From Thereva unica (Eukaryota > Arthropoda > Insecta > Diptera > Therevidae), in the NCBI GenBank assembly GCA_949987705.1, contig OX465282.1, forward strand, positions 60,323,922 through 60,387,921: a DNA stretch of 64,000 bases, given 5' to 3'. Of this stretch, positions 51,915 through 63,328 are shown piece after piece; position 1 is the stretch's first letter; each line of letters opens with the position of its first letter. The translations under genes were made by a program, and so were the position numbers. The notes beneath the pieces are model-generated. The model saw nothing but the letters and a program-made list of their open reading frames with translations, made no database searches and was not told the origin of the DNA.

Positions 51915-52875
51915 TAGGAGTCATAGGAAAGCATAATCTACACAACGCTACCAATGACAATGGTAGTAGATTGATCGATCTCGCAAGCTCTAACTCAATG
52001 GTAGTAAGTTGAAGAATGTTCTCGCACAAAAATATCCAAAAGATGATGTGGCAGTCACCGAACGGGGTAACTAATAATCAAATTGACCACTTCCTACTTG
52101 AAAGAAGATGGGCCACGAGTATACCGGACGTAAGAGCAATGAGAAGAGCATACTGTGGCTCGAACCACTATCTAGCCAAGGAGATTTTCAGAACCCGGAT
52201 AGAAACCAAAACGCACAGAGAGAAAACTCAACCAAAACACGATATATGTAGATAAGTTAAAACTGGAAGTAAAAAGAGATGCCTACCAGCATGCTGTCGT
52301 ACAAAACTTGAGAGAGGCAGAAGAACAGCCCAACATCAACAACAAATGGGAAAAAATTGAAAGCAGCATATAGGGGCAGCAGAGGAAGCACTAGGCTGGG
52401 CTCCCAGACAGACTAGAATTGAATTGCCGCAGTTGAAGAAAGAAACCAGAGCTACCGGGAGTATACAACGAAAGGCCAACAATTTCAAGAATGGAAGTTT
52501 TTAAGCAAAATAAAAAAACGTTGCAGAAAAAGAAGAGAGAATATCTAAACAGTAGGATCTTACAGATTCAGGGAGACTTCAAAGAAGGGAGAATTAGACA
52601 AACGTCTAATAAGGTGGATGAGGTGCGAGGCAAAAAAGGAACAAATCGCCAGGCGCCGATGGAGTAGCAGTTGAGTTGCTAAATGAAGTAGGACCACAAA
52701 GTTATAATAGATGACTGGAAGAAATCAATTATAATATGCCCAATGTACAATAAAGGAGATAAATTAACCTGTAAAAAAAAGAAGAGGCATCTCACTCCTC
52801 AGCACCAGCTACAAAACCTTCACAATCCTTGTGAAAGAAAAACTAGAACTAATTAGCCCAATCAATCTAAAATAG
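51915..52875 (+). pseudogene. CFDP2-like LINE ORF2 remnant (endonuclease end and RT start)
   Basis: The endonuclease end reads NDNGSRLIDLASSNSMVVS, then (52016-52255) MWQSPNGVTNNQIDHFLLERRW and SNHYLAKEIFRTRIETKT, which is the N-Q-I-D-H and S-D-H-x-L end of an EEP domain. Next come VDKLKLEVKRDAYQHAVVQNLREAEEQPNINNKWEKIESS, a basic KTLQKKKREYLNSRI linker and RT start SPGADGVAVELLNEVGPQ and, in another frame, CPMYNKGDKL. Many stops. It ends around 52875. The LINE tail at 54999-55221 could be its other end, with a satellite between. Confidence 0.65.
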
Positions 52876-53589
52876 CTCCATGTAATTTTTGCGTTAATTG
52901 CCAACCGGAAACAAAATATATGGGAATATAGGAAAAAAAATTCTAAAAAAGATAGCGTTTTCTTTTTTTGATCTTGGAATGGCGGACCTAACCTAAAAAA
53001 TCGCGGAAAGTGTAAAAAACGCGTTTTAGGGAATAAAAGAAAAACGTGACCTCGTATCGAAAAAAATCAAATTATAAAGTTGTAGCTGTTCAAATTATCT
53101 TTCGATTGATGTACATATATTGAGTTACAGGTTAGGGTGCAAAACATAGAGAACAATGGGAAAACCTGTCAAAAATCACGGTTGTTTAATTTGCTAATAA
53201 CTTTTGTTTAGCGCTACTTATAGATTTGCTATTATTTGGTAGAAATATTGCTCCTTTATGGTTGAAATAATGGTGTTATTTTTGTTGCGAAATATTGAAC
53301 AGTTTCCTTGAAATTTCAATTTTTGTAAAAAAGACGTTCTTGTAAAAACGTTCCTCTTGGTCCATGAATTTCACTAGATCAACGTTCGAGAGCTTCAAAG
53401 ATTGTACTATCATGTACAAGTAGAGACGAATTAGGAGTCCCCTCAAAGTGAAGATAAGGATCCAAAAGTCTGTAACAAAAGAGTTCGAAGTACGACAATT
53501 ACTTAGACAAGGAGATGGGATGGGCCACACTTTATTTATTTATAAAGTGATTAGATAAAATAGTAAAGTTAAGATATTTAACAACGGAT
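52876..53589. other. AT-rich non-coding stretch
   Basis: About 710 bp, no gene or array recognised. The minus-strand frame at 53276-53530 has no domain signature. Confidence 0.4.
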
Positions 53590-54672
53590 AAATAAATATT
53601 GCGGTAAGTACGAAACAAAAATCATTCGAGATTTATTCGATATCGATTCGAAAAAACGAAACAAAAATCATTCGAGATTTATTCGATATCGATTCGAAAA
53701 AACGAAACATATTCGAGATTCATTCGATATCGATTCGAAAAAACGAAACATGTATTCAAATAAATCATTCGAGATTCATTCGATATCGATTCGAAAAAAC
53801 GAAACATATTCGAGATTCATTCGATATCGATTCGAAAAAACGAAACATATTCGAGATTCATTCGATATCGATTCGAAAAAACGAAACATGTATTCAAATA
53901 AACAATTCGAGATTCATTCGATATCGATTCGAAAAAACGAAACAAAAATCATTCGAGATTCATTCGATATCGATTCGAAAAAACGAAACATGTATTCAAA
54001 TAAACCATTCGAGATTCATTCGATATCGATTCGAAAAAACGAAACATGTATTCAAATAAACCATTCGAGATTCATTCGATATCGATTCGAAAAAACGAAA
54101 CAAAAATCATTCGAGATTCATTCGATATCGATTCGAAAAAACGAAACATGTATTCAAATAAACCATTCGAGATTCATTCGATATCGATTCGAAAAAACGA
54201 AACATGTATTCAAATAAACCATTCGAGATTCATTCGATATCGATTCGAAAAAACGAAACATATTCATAAAAATGATTCGAGATACATTCGATATCGATTC
54301 GAAAAAACGAAACATGTATTCAAATAAATCATTCGAGATTCATTCGATATCGATTCGAAAAAACGAAACATATTCGAGATTCATTCGATATCGATTCGAA
54401 AAAACGAAACATGTATTCAAATAAATCATTCGAGATTCATTCGATATCGATTCGAAAAAACGAAACATATTCGAGATTCATTCGATATCGATTCGAAAAA
54501 ACGAAACATGTATTCAAATAAACCATTCGAGATTCATTCGATATCGATTCGAAAAAACGAAACATGTATTCAAATAAACCATTCGAGATTCATTCGATAT
54601 CGATTCGAAAAAACGAAACATATTCATAAAAATGATTCGAGATACATTCGACATCGATTCGAGAAAACGAAA
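53590..54672. repeat. Satellite with ATTCGATATCGATTCGAA core, ~21 units
   Basis: About 21 units share CGAGATTCATTCGATATCG followed by ATTCGAAAAAACGAAAC. Units are joined by three linker types: a short 'atattcg', an 'aaaaatcatt' and a 'atgtattcaaataaacc', giving spacings near 40, 46 and 54 bp. Linker types occur in semi-regular order. Two reading frames are free of stops for over 90-150 codons (repeating HSISIRKNET), but this is periodic sequence with no codon signature. The right edge (54600-54672) is more diverged ('gacatcgattcgagaaaacg'). Confidence 0.9.
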
Positions 54673-54998
54673 CACACATAGATGCACACCCTTCGAGATT
54701 CCATCTCAAAAGCGATTCATTCTAGCGTTCCTTTTTTATCATTTTCGATAATGCTTTCGAATCGTTCTCGATTTCGTTCTCGAAGAAAGCTTTCGCTTTT
54801 TATGAATCGCTCTCGCATCCATATCGATTCGGAATGTTTTCAGGGCTAATTCCCCAAGTGTATTTCATAGTAGTAGTGAGAATCCAAATTGTGACGTAAC
54901 CAAAAACACTGTACTTAAAATTATTAGAACAGAAACTGAGTGGATACTTGAATAAAACTTATTACAACGAAAAACGTATATACAAGTAGCGACTGCTA
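54673..54998. other. Degraded satellite edge and spacer
   Basis: Up to about 54840 there are words like 'ttcgaatcgttctcgatttcg' and 'atatcgattcgg' that look like decayed or inverted satellite units. The rest is non-coding. Confidence 0.45.
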
Positions 54999-55221
54999 CA
55001 CCGGCCACGTAATCAGGATGGAGGACAATCGTATCCCAAAACGGCTTATAGCATTAGAAATTTCGGAAAATAGGCCAATAGCGAGAGCCAGGAGGAGATG
55101 GATAGAGTCTGTGATGGCTGACGCAGAGGCAATGGTCAACATTCGGAACAGGACACATGCAGGAAGGAACCGTCAAACTTGGAGGCCAAGACTCGGATGT
55201 GAAATAAATTCTCACGTTTAA
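54999..55221 (+). pseudogene. LINE ORF2 C-terminal tail (CFDP2-like)
   Basis: Reads YTGHVIRMEDNRIPKRLIALE, then RARRRWIESVMADAEAM, NIRNRTHAGRNRQTWR, ending near SHV. This is the G-H-V-x-R-M-x-D-x-R-x-P-K..R-R-R-W-x-(D/E)-x-V end of LINE ORF2, related to the tail at 6658-6888. Upstream parts are missing or displaced (see 51915-52875). Confidence 0.6.
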
Positions 55222-55618
55222 TATCATTTAAACTCGACCTTTAATTGAAGTTTGAATATTAATTATACTCGAATTCAAGACGTTCAATGTATAAATAAAT
55301 AGCGTATTCAAATGTCAGTTTTTTAATTTGGAATATGCTCCTTCAATCGATCTTCGATCAGTTGTTTTATACACAACAAGAGGAGGGGCAGCATTTTCTA
55401 TCTTGCACGCGGGCGCTGAAGCGGCTAGCGGCGGGCGTGAACTTGCATTTGTTCAACACTCAAGCTACTCATATCGAGGTTGCGTTGGATTTAACCTCAT
55501 AAGTGTTGATAGCACGGCTCAAAATTTTTTTTGCAGATGAAACCGATGTCGTCACGATTATAATAAAAGGTAATTATACATCGGCCGAAATCGAAAGACG
55601 AATATAGCCAGTGCCACT
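55222..55618. other. Non-coding stretch upstream of the full-length LINE
   Basis: About 400 bp. The last ~70 bp (to 55618) belong to the older LINE sequence that continues after the insertion at 60680. The GC-richer patch 55375-55500 is unassigned. Confidence 0.4.
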
Positions 55619-55719
55619 TTGGCCTACGCCCCCTCACCGATGTATCTACACCTTGACGTGGTGGTGAGGCTTGCGTGGTCCCGTTAGGACGCCCTGACAA
55701 AGATAGATACTTAAAAGCA

Positions 55720-56916
55720 ATGCATAAAACAAAGGAAATTTGTACCCCAGGTGGTAAACCTGCAACCCAGGGAAATCCACCCTCTACGGAGGTCGGCCTC
55801 ATGGATTCTGGGGGAGGCCATCTATTGCTTACGAGGAACAGGGAAGTGGACGACTCGCATGTCAACGCAGTCACGCAGGAAAGCGTAGAAGCGGCGGCGA
55901 GCGAGCTAGTGAAGCTGAACCTGGAGGTATGCTCAGAGAAGGTGGACAATGCGATGCAGCAATGTGTCAAGAGGTCAACCGGCTCTGGGCCTACGTTAGC
56001 GCAGGAATCCGACTCGGAAATGAGGCTGCGAAAGCAACTGAAGCAGAAGAGGAAGAGGGAGCGCAAAAGACAGAAGAAGGCAACTTTCTCTGTTGGGGGA
56101 TCGGCCGAGTCCACTCCGGAGGAGGTGGGACCCACGAAGAGGTTTAGAGGTGAAAGTCTCTGCACCTCAGCCGTGGGTTCTACTGTCGAAGGGGAGGATA
56201 AGGCCAGGGAAAGGAAGGGTGGACAACCTCAACCTGTAAAACAGGGAGGAGTCAACCCTTCTGTCTCGGGGGTCGTGCGTGCGGAGCCTGTGGCGGAGAA
56301 TACCTACGCAGGCATAGCAGGCTGTGACCTCCGTTTGGGTGTGACCGACGATGGAAGGGAGGAGGGTCTGGGCACGAAGCAGGTAACCGTTTTTAAAGCG
56401 GCCCTGCTCAAGGCACTAGACTCTCTGCCTGACAACGCTGGCGACATCGGTATTACCGAGATAGACTTGGAGGACGGGGTCATTGCACTCAGGTGCGTGA
56501 ACCAAAAATCCAAGGCCTGGCTGTACGAAGCTGTCGGAAAGATGACTGACCTATGGGAAGGAGTCAATCTGAGAGTGGAGCGCCTTCACATCCTTAAGGA
56601 TGTGAGGAGGATGATCATCCGAGTTCCCGGTTCGCCGGAGAGCAAGGAAACCATCTTAGCCAGATTACGTCGTCAAAATGCCTGTGTGACGGACACTTCT
56701 AAGTGGAGGGTCAGTCGCATAGGCAGATATGGTGACGCGAAAAACGGCGGTACCATTCTCACCGTATGGTGTCCGAAGGAGGAGGCGGAGGCGGTCAGGC
56801 ATGCAGGGGGGAAACTCAACTGCGGGCTGGACCTTGCCTACGTGCGATTCCAGAAGGACAAGCCGGAGGAAATGGTAGAGCCGGCCGGAAAGGCAGCTGA
56901 ACAAGGGGACCAGTGA
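55720..56916 (+). CDS. LINE ORF1 (DUF4780-like), intact
   Basis: 398 codons from the first ATG (MHKTKEICTPGGK); the frame is open a little further upstream with only a GTG. A strongly basic stretch LRKQLKQKRKRERKRQKK (about residues 103-120) looks like a nuclear or RNA-binding signal. The conserved domain follows: GITEIDLEDGVIALRCVN, LWEGVNLRVERLHIL (near residue 278), RRMIIRVPGS, then KWRVSRIGRYG and LDLAYVRFQKD at the end. It is the same domain as ORF1 at 1762-2418. Its role in such elements is RNA packaging. It stops with TGA at 56914-56916, and ORF2 starts at 56918, so both may come from one transcript by reinitiation. Confidence 0.85.
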   Translation: MHKTKEICTPGGKPATQGNPPSTEVGLMDSGGGHLLLTRNREVDDSHVNAVTQESVEAAASELVKLNLEVCSEKVDNAMQQCVKRSTGSGPTLAQESDSEMRLRKQLKQKRKRERKRQKKATFSVGGSAESTPEEVGPTKRFRGESLCTSAVGSTVEGEDKARERKGGQPQPVKQGGVNPSVSGVVRAEPVAENTYAGIAGCDLRLGVTDDGREEGLGTKQVTVFKAALLKALDSLPDNAGDIGITEIDLEDGVIALRCVNQKSKAWLYEAVGKMTDLWEGVNLRVERLHILKDVRRMIIRVPGSPESKETILARLRRQNACVTDTSKWRVSRIGRYGDAKNGGTILTVWCPKEEAEAVRHAGGKLNCGLDLAYVRFQKDKPEEMVEPAGKAAEQGDQ

Positions 56917-56917
56917 A

Positions 56918-59900
56918 ATGGAATCCTCGTCAGCTGGGCGGGAGGTGGGCCAGTTCCGGCAATTAAAGGTTTGCCAGTTGAATCTACACCATAGCAGAGC
57001 AGCATCAGCAATGATGACGCGAGGCTTCGGTGAGATGAAGCTGGATATTGCTCTCATACAGGAACCCTGGATCTACAAGGGTAGGATTAGGGGACTATCT
57101 GGGAGCTTTGACACTCTGTACGTTCCCAATGCGAATGAAAGAGTGAGGACGTGTGTGCTGGTGAAACACGGAGTGCAGGCGGTTTTACTGCCGCACTTGT
57201 GCACACCAGATCTCACAGCAGTACGCGTAGGTACTGGAAGTGGGGCTTTCATTCTACCCTCAGCCTACCTTCCGTACGATTCGCCAGATCCTCCGCCCAC
57301 CAGGGAGTTGGAAATTCTGGTTATTACCTGTGGCGAAAAAGGCACAGGGTTAATAGTTGGTTGCGACGCAAATGCACACAACACGGTGTGGGGAAGCACC
57401 AACGACAACCATAGAGGAGAGGCTTTGCTCGAATTTGTGGAATGCAACAATCTAGTTATTGCAAATAGAGGGGTAGAACCAGCCTTCGTCGATGCTAGAC
57501 GAAGGGAAGTCATAGATATAACTCTATGCAGCAACCGGATGTTGACAAGATTGACCAACTGGGAGGTGATGGATCGGACGACTATGTCAGATCACAGAGC
57601 CATTTCATTTGAGATAGCGTACGGAACCCCGGGCAGGGGAGACGGAATTAGAACAACGAGAATTCCCCGCAACACGGACACGTCTAGATATACTGAAATG
57701 TTGCGCAGGAATCTCGGGGAGCGCGTGCCAAGGGCACCGAAAACCACAAGAGAAGCAGAGTCTCAGTTGCATGTCCTGCAGACAGCGATAGAGAACGCTT
57801 TTCGAGTGGCGTGTCCTCTTACGTCAGTGGATGACCATGAACCCACACCCTGGTGGTGTAGGGAACTGGAGAAACTGAAGAAAGAGGTCAGAAGGGCTTT
57901 CAACCAAGCGATGAGGTGCAATGACCCGGTTGCCTGGGAGAATTACAAAGCCAAGAAAAGAGAAATGAAACAAACTCTGCGACGACGGAAAAGGGAGTCG
58001 TGGAGGGACTTCTGCTCGAGCATGGAGAGCATATCTGAGGCCAGCAGACTTCAGAAAATGATCTCCAGGGACCCGGTCTCCAAAGTCGGACTCGTTCATG
58101 ACCCGTCGGGGAGGATGACGGAGACGCTGGAGGAAACCAACAAGATCCTGATGGAAGTTCACTTTCCTGGCAGCTATATCTCGGGTAAATCTTGGGCTAT
58201 TCGTAACAGAATGGCTACAAGGATGAACCGAGAGGAGGCTAACGGGGTGGTGACGAAGGAAGGGGTGAGACGTGCAATTGACACATTCTCTCCCTTCAAG
58301 ACATCGGGGCGTGACGGAATATTCCCTGCAATGGGGCAAAGAAATCATTGCACCCAGGCTTAGGGGAATATTCGTTACCTGTCTAGCAACAGGATACATT
58401 CCGGCGGTGTGGAGGGAAACCAAAGTGGTATTTCTCCCTAAGCCAGGCAAGAAGGACTACACCGAGGCGAAGTCCTCCAGGCCAGTCAGCCTAACATCCT
58501 TTCTGTTGAAAACAATGGAAAGAGTGGTGGCAGACCACCTGGAGAGTACTGTGCTAAGGAGGCACCCTTTAAGTAGAAGCCAGCACGCTTACCAGGCTGG
58601 CAGATCTACAGAAACGGCACTCCACCAATTGGTGCGAGTAGCCGAGGGGGAACTGTATACCGGAGGCATAGCGATGGCCGTTATTATGGACATCGAAGGC
58701 GCCTTCGACAAGATACAGTTCAACAAACTCAAAGACGCTCTGGTGAGGCGCGAGGTCAGCCCCATGATTGTAAGGTGGGTGGACAGCATGCTGAATAACA
58801 GAGCGGTAAGGATTCAGACAGGAAACTCGCGGCTTCGAGGGAGGGTCAGCAAGGGATGCCCACAGGGCGGGGTCCTATCGCCCCTCCTGTGGAACATCAC
58901 TGTGGACACTCTGCTCAGGCGGCTAGAGGTAATGGGCGTGCATACCGTTGGGTATGCAGATGATGTAGCGATTGTGGCACGTGGCAAGTTTATGAGCACT
59001 ACGGCAGATATCATGAGGAATGCACTCCAAGTGGTTGAGCAGTGGTGTACGGAACAGGGCCTCACCATATATGCCAATAAGACAGACGCGATAATCTTCA
59101 CTAGGAAGATTAAAGATCTGGATTTTCAGTCCCTCATGCTTTTTGGATCGAGGATCAAGGTGTCTGGGATGGTCAAGTATCTGGGTGTATACTTGGACTC
59201 GCGACTAACCTGGAAATACCACGTTGAAGAGAAGATTAAGAAGGCGACAAGGGTGCTTCACCAGTGCAGAAGAGTATGTGGACTAAGGTGGGGTATCTCA
59301 CCAAGGTTAGCATACTGGACATATACCATGATGGTGAGACCCATCATAACTTATGCCTCGGTGGTCTGGTGGACTAAAGCCACACAGAAAACCGTCAAGA
59401 GGCATTTGGACAAGGTGCAAAGAATGGCCAGCGTAGGTGTGAGCGGTGCTTTCCGCACCACACCCGCCGCGACATTGGAGGCGCTGTCAGGTCTGCTGCC
59501 GTAAGATCTCCAGGTGATGAAGACTGCGGCAGCCTCAGCGATTCGGATGAGACGGGATGCCGCATGGCAGGCGTCAGGAACCTTATATGGGCACATGAAG
59601 ATCCTGGATCGCATTAAAGGGATTAGGGAGCTCATGATGCCCATGGAAGGGATCACAAAAATGAGGGTGACCGAAAGGTATCATAAAACCCTCATAGGGA
59701 ACGGAACGCTCCCGGAAGGGAGACCGGAAGACATATATATCTTCACGGACGGATCCATGATTGACGGCAGAGCAGGTGCGGGAGTCTTCTCAGAGGACTT
59801 AAATCTGACCTGCTCTTTGGCTTTGGGGAATTACACCTCAGTCTACCAGGCGGAAATGCTTGCTCTGCTGCACGCGCTGGATCACATAAATGAGGGTCAG

Positions 59901-60587
59901 ATGCAGGGAAGAAGTATCCTTATAGCACTGGACGATCAGGCTGTGATTAAGCGCATGAATCAGACAGAGATTAATGCGTCTCTGGCGTTGGAATGTGTCC
60001 AAAAACTGAACAGGTGTGCGCAACAAAACAACGTGACGCTAGCTTGGGTTAGAGGACATACAGGCATCGATGGGAACGAAAAGGCTGACAACCTGGCAAA
60101 ACAGGGGTCAACCTCGGAATTCTGGGGAGCGGAGCCATACTCTGCCATTGGCAGAGGGTTAGTAAGGAACTACATCGAGAAATGGGTCGCTGAGGAACAC
60201 CGGAGACGGTGGGACGCTATGACCACGTGTAGGCAGGCTAAGATGGTGCTTACGTTGCCGATTACCGCAGCCAGAAGAAGGATCCTGCATATGCAAAGGA
60301 GAACCCTCAGATGGTTGGTAGAACTGATTACAGGACACGGATGTTTCAGGTATCACCTAAAAAGAATGGGAATTCTGGAGGATGACACCTGTCGGATGTG
60401 CCTGGAGGAACCTGAGACGGCCACACACATAGTGTGTCACTGTCCGGCGGTGGCGAGGAAAAGGGCTGCCATAACTGGACTCCATTGGATGGAGGACATG
60501 AGGCAGACTCCCTTCAATCAGCTGCTTGCGATAACTAGGGGAGTCGAAGTAAGGGAGCAATGGGACAACCCACTGCAACCCCAATAA
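56918..60587 (+). pseudogene. LINE ORF2: endonuclease, RT, RNase H, zinc-binding end; two lesions
   Basis: EEP endonuclease: VCQLNLHHSRAA, ALIQEPWIYKG, LIVGCDANAHNTVWGS, TTMSDHRAISFE. RT: SGRDGIFPA, then AYQAGRSTETALHQL, MDIEGAFDKIQ, SKGCPQGGVLSPLLW and GYADDVAIVARG, KYLGVYLDSRLTWKYH. RNase H: YIFTDGSMIDGRAGAG, YQAEMLALLHAL, ALDDQAVIKR, WVRGHTGIDGNEKADNLAKQG. End: CRMCLEEPETATHIVCHCP. Lesion 1: a small deletion near 58325 shifts frame; the first frame ends at 58363 and the next is open from 58272. Lesion 2: TAA at 59502-59504, after which the same frame goes on from 59505 to 60587. All catalytic residues I could check are present, so the copy died recently. Confidence 0.88.
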
Positions 60588-60679
60588 GATGACTCTAGGC
60601 AGAGGGACGAAAAGGGACCCGCAAATAGTGGTCTGATTCGATATCCCTCGAAAATCTATATATATATTGGCCTACGCCC

Positions 60680-60838
60680 GGCAGGAAAACGGAGACCAGG
60701 TCGACCTAAGAAAAGATATTATATGTGCCGTCGAGGATGACTTCAGACAGTTGGGAATAAGAGACTAGAAAAGTCGGACCAGGGATCGAGAATCATGGAG
60801 GCGAACGATGGAAGAAGCCAGGGACAACAATAGGCTTT
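60680..60838 (+). pseudogene. Older LINE ORF2 tail that received the full-length LINE
   Basis: Reads in mixed frames GKRRPGRPKKR, then AVEDDFRQLGIRD, stop, KSRTRDRESWRRTMEEARDNNRL. It is the same kind of tail as 6658-6888 (EEDLVKLGVRN, WREMLEEAKANNRL). Its 5' side is at about 55540-55631 before the insertion. Confidence 0.6.
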
Positions 60839-61215
60839 GGAACTCCTGCACCTCCCCAGAGGATTGGACGGAAGGTATCACAGTCTGAATACTAAAAAAG
60901 GGAGACATCATATGTGACAACGGGAGTGGGCAAAATCTTATCCCATACATATATTACTTTCTAGGATAAGAGAGGCAGCAGACGGAACCCTTAGAAAGCA
61001 GTAGGCTGGATATTTTTATGAATTATGATCTCCCCTATAACTTGCTTTCGTAGACTATGAGAAAGCATTCGAGTCGGTTAATATGAGCTTTATATGGCAG
61101 CACTAGGACAACACGGATTGCCTCAGAAAATAATACAAATTAATAAAAGCCCTATACAACATTTTAAAAGGCAGAGTTCTACATAGTGGAAAATTATCCA
61201 ACAGCTTTGACGTGT
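60839..61215 (+). pseudogene. RTE-type LINE, copy 3 (decayed RT fragment)
   Basis: Matches copy 2 from ~43053 to ~43510: SPEDWTEGI, KKGDIICDN, a shortened middle, 'gactatgagaaagcattcgagtcggttaat' (motif A region) and 'gttctacatagtggaaaattatccaacagctttga'. Internal deletions and many stops. No tail. Confidence 0.7.
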
Positions 61216-62130
61216 TAAAATATTGCATTTTATGAATAACCCGTGTTAAAATAATGGCTCCTGATATATTGGAGGATGTGTATAGGAAGCGAAGTTTGAG
61301 AAATGATATAAATGTTTGATTTTCACACGTTAACACACGTAAAACGGTTCAATTTCTTTAGTGTGTAAAAAATATTACACGCTGCTTGTGTGTGATTGGG
61401 TGTCTTCGGAAATGCATCACTGCGGTATTACTGCAAAATTCAGCAATTAGAAGTCTGTGGCTGAATATTGCAGTGATACCGCAGGGATGCATTTTCGAAG
61501 ACACCCATTTTTACACGGTTAACCGAATTTACACGCTTATGAAGTGCGTAGTGTGTTAATTTGACACCCACAAAATAGGCTGGGGTTGCTCCAAGTAACT
61601 AAATAAGGTGAAAAATAAGGTCAAAATAAATAGTAATTATTTATAATGGTTACTTTATTAAGCCATATAATATCGAAATTTGTAAATCTAAAAAGAAAAA
61701 GAAATGAGTATACTTGAAATTACTAAGGCAAGATACATGTAGCTACCTTCGAGACATCTGAAGTAAACAAAATGAATTAAAACCAATAATTAAAATAAGT
61801 ATAATATAATAAATGAAATATATTAAATAAAATTATAAACTATATAATCAAAATAAATAATTGATAAAGAATTCACATGCAAAACATTAATAATAAATAC
61901 ATAAACAAGAATCATGACGTTTTAGGCTGTCTCAAAATGCACGAAAATTACCTGCTCTTTTAGTATGTTATCGGGGACCTGAAAACATGAATTTTGCGCG
62001 AAACTAGACCTTGTTTGATTGAATCTAACAGGTCGCGCAAGTGACAAAAGTAAAAAAAAAAAGTGGGAAACGTGATTTTAATTTTTCCTACAGTCCCTAC
62101 TCTAATTAAAAAATAACAGAAAAATCCTCA
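61216..62130. other. AT-rich non-coding stretch with a hairpin
   Basis: No gene. It contains the 109-bp inverted repeat listed next. 61600-61920 is very AT-rich and featureless. Confidence 0.45.
61398..61506. repeat. 109-bp hairpin with ~47-bp arms
   Basis: GGGTGTCTTCGGAAATGCATC.. (from 61398) pairs with ..GATGCATTTTCGAAGACACCC (to 61506) over about 47 bp with around four mismatches and a 15-base loop. Around it 'ttacacgc' and 'gtgttaa' words occur in opposite orientations, so the inverted repeat may extend weakly. It could be a small MITE or a transcribed hairpin. Confidence 0.7.
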
Positions 62131-63160
62131 CTTGCCTCTAAGGGGGCCAGGAGGCTCCCCAGGGGGCTGAAAATCGTAAAATGCACTTATGCACTTTACA
62201 CTTTTACCTCCCAAGCCCCCCAAAAAAAACGTAGGAGGCTCAAAGACCCCGAAAAATCTTCGTAATTTAACGTACAACAATCTAAAAATAATATAAAAAT
62301 CCGCATTTGCCTCTAAGGGTGTCAAAAAGGATCCTGAAAGTTTGCCCCCTCTCAGATGCACCCTATGCACGCCAACCAATGGCCGAAAGCGATTAACTCA
62401 AGCAAAATATTTAAATGTTGCAGCCATGTAGCTGGCTGGAGTATGGAAACTTTTGGTCGAGCTCCAGTCATGGACAGCAGCGTATGATTCTACGGTATAC
62501 GAAGCAAACCATAGCATATCATAGCTACGCGAGTTGCGTTTCAATCATTACGTTTACATGCTTACTTGAAGTATACTTGAAGTAGATTTCAAGTAACTAC
62601 ATAAATATGCATGTAAACTCGTCCTGACTTCAAGTATACTTGAGTCAAGTAAATAACAAAAATTTGTTTGATGGATTTGAAAAAGCTCATGTAAATGCTA
62701 CTTGAATACTTGAAATTTTGAATACGTATTTTTTCCTTGGAACAAGAAGAAGATAAAAACTGTAGTGAATGCATATTTTTGATGCAATATTTCTCAAGTT
62801 ATTTATTATTATAATATGGAGCTAGTTTCTGTTATAATATGAAAGGTCAAATGTTAGTTCAAGAAAATTTCAAGACATTTTGAAGTCAAGTAAATAAACC
62901 GAAAACGCGAGTCTTCCATGAAACTCCGCGAAGACCGATTTTCCAAATTCAACATGGCCCCCGAAAATGACCGAAATTCAAAATAGCCACCCAAATATGA
63001 ATTTGCAAATTGTGTTCCGAGTTCAATGAAAGTTGGTATCTAGGGGTTTTTCAAATCGCTAATAACGAATTTGTGATCAGAACTTATAAGCTAAAAACGG
63101 TCGCGCCAATATGGGGGACGAAATTTTCCGATCCAATTGAAAGTGAATATCTTTTACCTA
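62131..63160. other. Non-coding stretch with weak repeats
   Basis: 'ttgcctctaaggg' occurs at about 62132 and 62310, each followed by related text ending 'aatgcac'/'gatgcac', an old ~180-bp duplication. At 62560-62660 'acttgaagtatacttgaag' and its inverse form a weak hairpin. 62930-63080 looks like the 'aaaatggc' type of dispersed repeat. No protein. Confidence 0.4.
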
Positions 63161-63328
63161 TACAGGGTGTATTAACGAGTATGTCGGGACGCCTGGCTAT
63201 GGATAGGTCTTAGATAGTTGAACAAAAAATTGTATGGGTGGTGGGAGTGTCGGGCGGGAAATCGTTACGGTTTAGCCGCTAGGGCATTTTGAAATTTTTT
63301 TGGTAGAAGTTTACATATCACCCTGTAT
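63161..63328. mobile_element. MITE with TACAGGGTG ends (copy 2)
   Basis: TACAGGGTG at 63161-63169 and the inverse TCACCCTGTA at 63319-63328, 168 bp. TA at both outer ends fits a TA duplication as in Tc1/mariner-like elements. Its interior matches copy 1 at 20023-20239 around 'gctagggc.ttttgaa'. Confidence 0.65.

Larger units (their letters stand above)
55619..60679 (+). mobile_element. Nearly full-length RNase H-type LINE (I/LOA-like) with 13-bp target duplication
   Basis: TTGGCCTACGCCC occurs at 55619-55631 and 60667-60679 and brackets a 5.0-kb element (55632-60666). It starts CCTCACCGATG, has ORF1, then ORF2 one base later, a short 3' end and a TATATATATA tail. The target was a LINE C-terminal tail; 'cggcaggaaaacggagacc' continues at 60680. 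ORF1 is intact, ORF2 has two lesions. The element is related to, but distinct from, the one at 1-2418 and 21773-23728. Confidence 0.9.

Noticed and set aside
53590..54672. CRISPR-like or coding interpretation of the 'cgagattcattcgatatcg' array
   Set aside because: Linkers are three recurring types, not unique spacers. The long open frames repeat the unit and have no start context or domain.
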